Notes under the pieces: generated by a model
Told to the model about the DNA's origin: nothing
The model's input: the letters and a program-made list of their open reading frames with translations, nothing else
The model's database searches: none
From: an uncultured Bacilli bacterium
GTDB lineage: Bacteria; Bacillota_I; Bacilli_A; RF39; UBA660
DNA: 6,229 nt
Assembly (NCBI GenBank): GCA_947631895.1
Contig: CANRMU010000058.1
Span: forward strand, 1-6,229
Reading direction: 5' to 3'
Shown: in pieces, positions 5,298 to 6,229 of the stretch
How the letters are laid out: each line of letters starts with the position of its first letter
Numbering within the stretch: position 1 is the stretch's first letter
Made by a program: the position numbers and the translations under genes

Positions 5298-6052
5298 ATT
5301 ATACTTTGATATAATGTTACAAACATTTCATAAGAAAGTTCTTCAGCTCGAACTTTATCATTATAACCATTTTCCCTTAAAATAGGTTCTATAATAAACC
5401 AATATTCTTTTAAATTGTTTTTTAAAGTTTTTCTTTTTTGCCTAAATGCCATTTTTACAAAAGCCCAAAATTTTTTTTCATCTAGAGAAATGATATTAGT
5501 TTTTTTATCTAAAACAATCACAGCACTTGTAACTTTAGGTACGGGATTAAATGCTTCTTTTGGCACTTCAAATTCTAAATGAGTGTTAAAATACTGATTT
5601 AAAAACACTGTAAAATAGCCATAATCTTTGGTATTTGGTAAAGCACAAAAACGCTCAGCTACTTCTTTTTGAACTAGCAGTATCATCTTATCAGGTATAA
5701 CATTTTTAATTATATGTTCTATTATTGGCGTTGTAATATAATAAGGAATATTTGCAACAACATATAATTTTTGATATTGACATTTTTTTAATTCACTTAA
5801 ATTACTTGTTAAAAAATCTTGATAAATTACTTCTAAATTATTTAATTTATCTAAATATTCTTTCATTCTTAAATCTATTTCATAAGCAATTACTGGTGAT
5901 TTTTTTAAAATTAAATATTTTGTTAAAGCCCCCATTCCTGGACCAACTTCTAATATTAAATCATTTGTCTCACTACTAAAAAGATTAGCAATATTTGCTA
6001 ATACTTTCTCATCTTTTAAAAAATTCTGTCCTAAACTTTTTTTAGCTTTCAT
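5294..6052 (-). CDS. rsmA: 16S rRNA (adenine(1518)-N(6)/adenine(1519)-N(6))-dimethyltransferase RsmA
   Basis: RsmA/KsgA uses S-adenosylmethionine to dimethylate the two adjacent adenines in the 3'-terminal hairpin of 16S rRNA, a late step in 30S subunit maturation. Seen in its 252 residues: SLGQNFL at 6-12, the SAM-binding motif LEVGPGMGALT at 34-44, the acidic YEID at 57-60, YQDF at 77-80, the catalytic NIPYY at 101-105, PVPKVTSAVI at 170-179, and C-terminal FRQKRKTLKNNL at 203-214. It lacks about 20 N-terminal residues that precede KKSLGQNFL in Bacillus KsgA, but all catalytic motifs are present. The ATG overlaps the end of the upstream 3D-domain gene by 11 nt, and the ribosome binding site (TTGAG) is weak, so translation is probably coupled. 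Its stop lies inside the next gene's promoter. Confidence 0.97.
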   Translation of the reverse strand: MKAKKSLGQNFLKDEKVLANIANLFSSETNDLILEVGPGMGALTKYLILKKSPVIAYEIDLRMKEYLDKLNNLEVIYQDFLTSNLSELKKCQYQKLYVVANIPYYITTPIIEHIIKNVIPDKMILLVQKEVAERFCALPNTKDYGYFTVFLNQYFNTHLEFEVPKEAFNPVPKVTSAVIVLDKKTNIISLDEKKFWAFVKMAFRQKRKTLKNNLKEYWFIIEPILRENGYNDKVRAEELSYEMFVTLYQSII

Positions 6053-6229
6053 TATTTCTCAACCAACCATCTCTTAAAACTTCATAAGTAATACTTGTTC
6101 GTCCTACATGTTTAGAAGCATAAGATTCACTAGGTGTTAAAAGGTCTAAGTCCGTTCCAAGAACTCCTCTATCTAAGACAATAGCATACATTGGCTCACT
6201 AGATAATTTAGAATTAAATCTAACAATTG
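6042..6229 (-). CDS. 3D-domain (YabE-like) cell-wall protein, C-terminal fragment
   Basis: Only the last 61 residues are in the window; the 5' part runs off the right edge. MYAIVLDRGVLGTDLDLL and SKHVGRTSITYEVL match the end of the 3D domain (general pattern 'a.DtGgaIKGnriDlf.....ea..fGrr.v.vyvL'), including two of the three aspartates that name it (in LDRG and DLDLL). Such proteins, as B. subtilis YabE, are extracellular muralytic (lytic transglycosylase-like) enzymes. The upstream position relative to ksgA matches yabE in Bacillus, but rnmV, which lies between them there, is absent. The gene overlaps ksgA by 11 nt. Whether G5 or DUF348 domains precede the 3D domain cannot be seen, so no symbol is given. 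Confidence 0.8.
   Translation of the reverse strand, partial: IVRFNSKLSSEPMYAIVLDRGVLGTDLDLLTPSESYASKHVGRTSITYEVLRDGWLRNNES

Noticed and set aside
5752..5979. Plus-strand open frame inside ksgA
   Set aside because: It is a Leu/Ile/Asn-rich shadow of the opposite strand; ksgA is clearly the coding frame.

Overview
The window is AT-rich (well under one third G+C by eye) and reads with the standard bacterial code, with TGG for Trp and TGA used as a stop. It carries Bacillota-type genes with purine-rich ribosome binding sites and sigma-A-like promoters. The side-by-side presence of rsmA/ksgA, yabG, veg and spoVG is the hallmark of the Bacillus-type 'yabE-ksgA-yabG-veg...spoVG' neighbourhood. YabG, a protease known only from sporulation, suggests a spore-forming or formerly spore-forming low-GC Firmicute. 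A gut Bacilli / Erysipelotrichales / RF39-like lineage is my best guess. The genus cannot be read from this sequence.

Right half (about 2995-6229), conserved block, all on the minus strand. It runs from the C-terminal end of a 3D-domain (YabE-like) cell-wall protein cut by the window edge, into rsmA/ksgA (11-nt overlap), then a divergent sigma-70-family protein with its own strong promoter, then yabG, veg and spoVG. Compared with the B. subtilis order, rnmV is missing between the 3D gene and ksgA, and sspF is missing after veg. A sigma-factor-like gene sits where none is found in Bacillus. This sigma-like protein is the most interesting item in the window.

Middle (about 1214-2980), accessory pair. 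A small Xre/Cro-type HTH regulator (plus strand) is transcribed divergently from a 461-residue, membrane-anchored, cysteine-containing extracellular protein (minus strand). The promoter of the latter is near-consensus, and its spacer holds a perfect 7-4-7 inverted repeat, so the HTH protein is an obvious candidate repressor. A bidirectional terminator separates the HTH gene from spoVG.

Left (1-1213), mobile and intergenic DNA. A complete IS5-family-type insertion sequence (1-1005) has 20-bp terminal inverted repeats, an intact DDE transposase and a long perfect 17-bp hairpin between the right end and the transposase start. Next to it lies about 200 bp of non-coding DNA with terminator-like hairpins and a 30-codon open stretch that may be a gene remnant.

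Starts were moved inward for five genes where the Shine-Dalgarno or promoter position decides: the surface protein to 2599, the HTH gene to a TTG at 2726, yabG to 4366, the sigma-like gene to 5238, and veg kept on a TTG at 3529.
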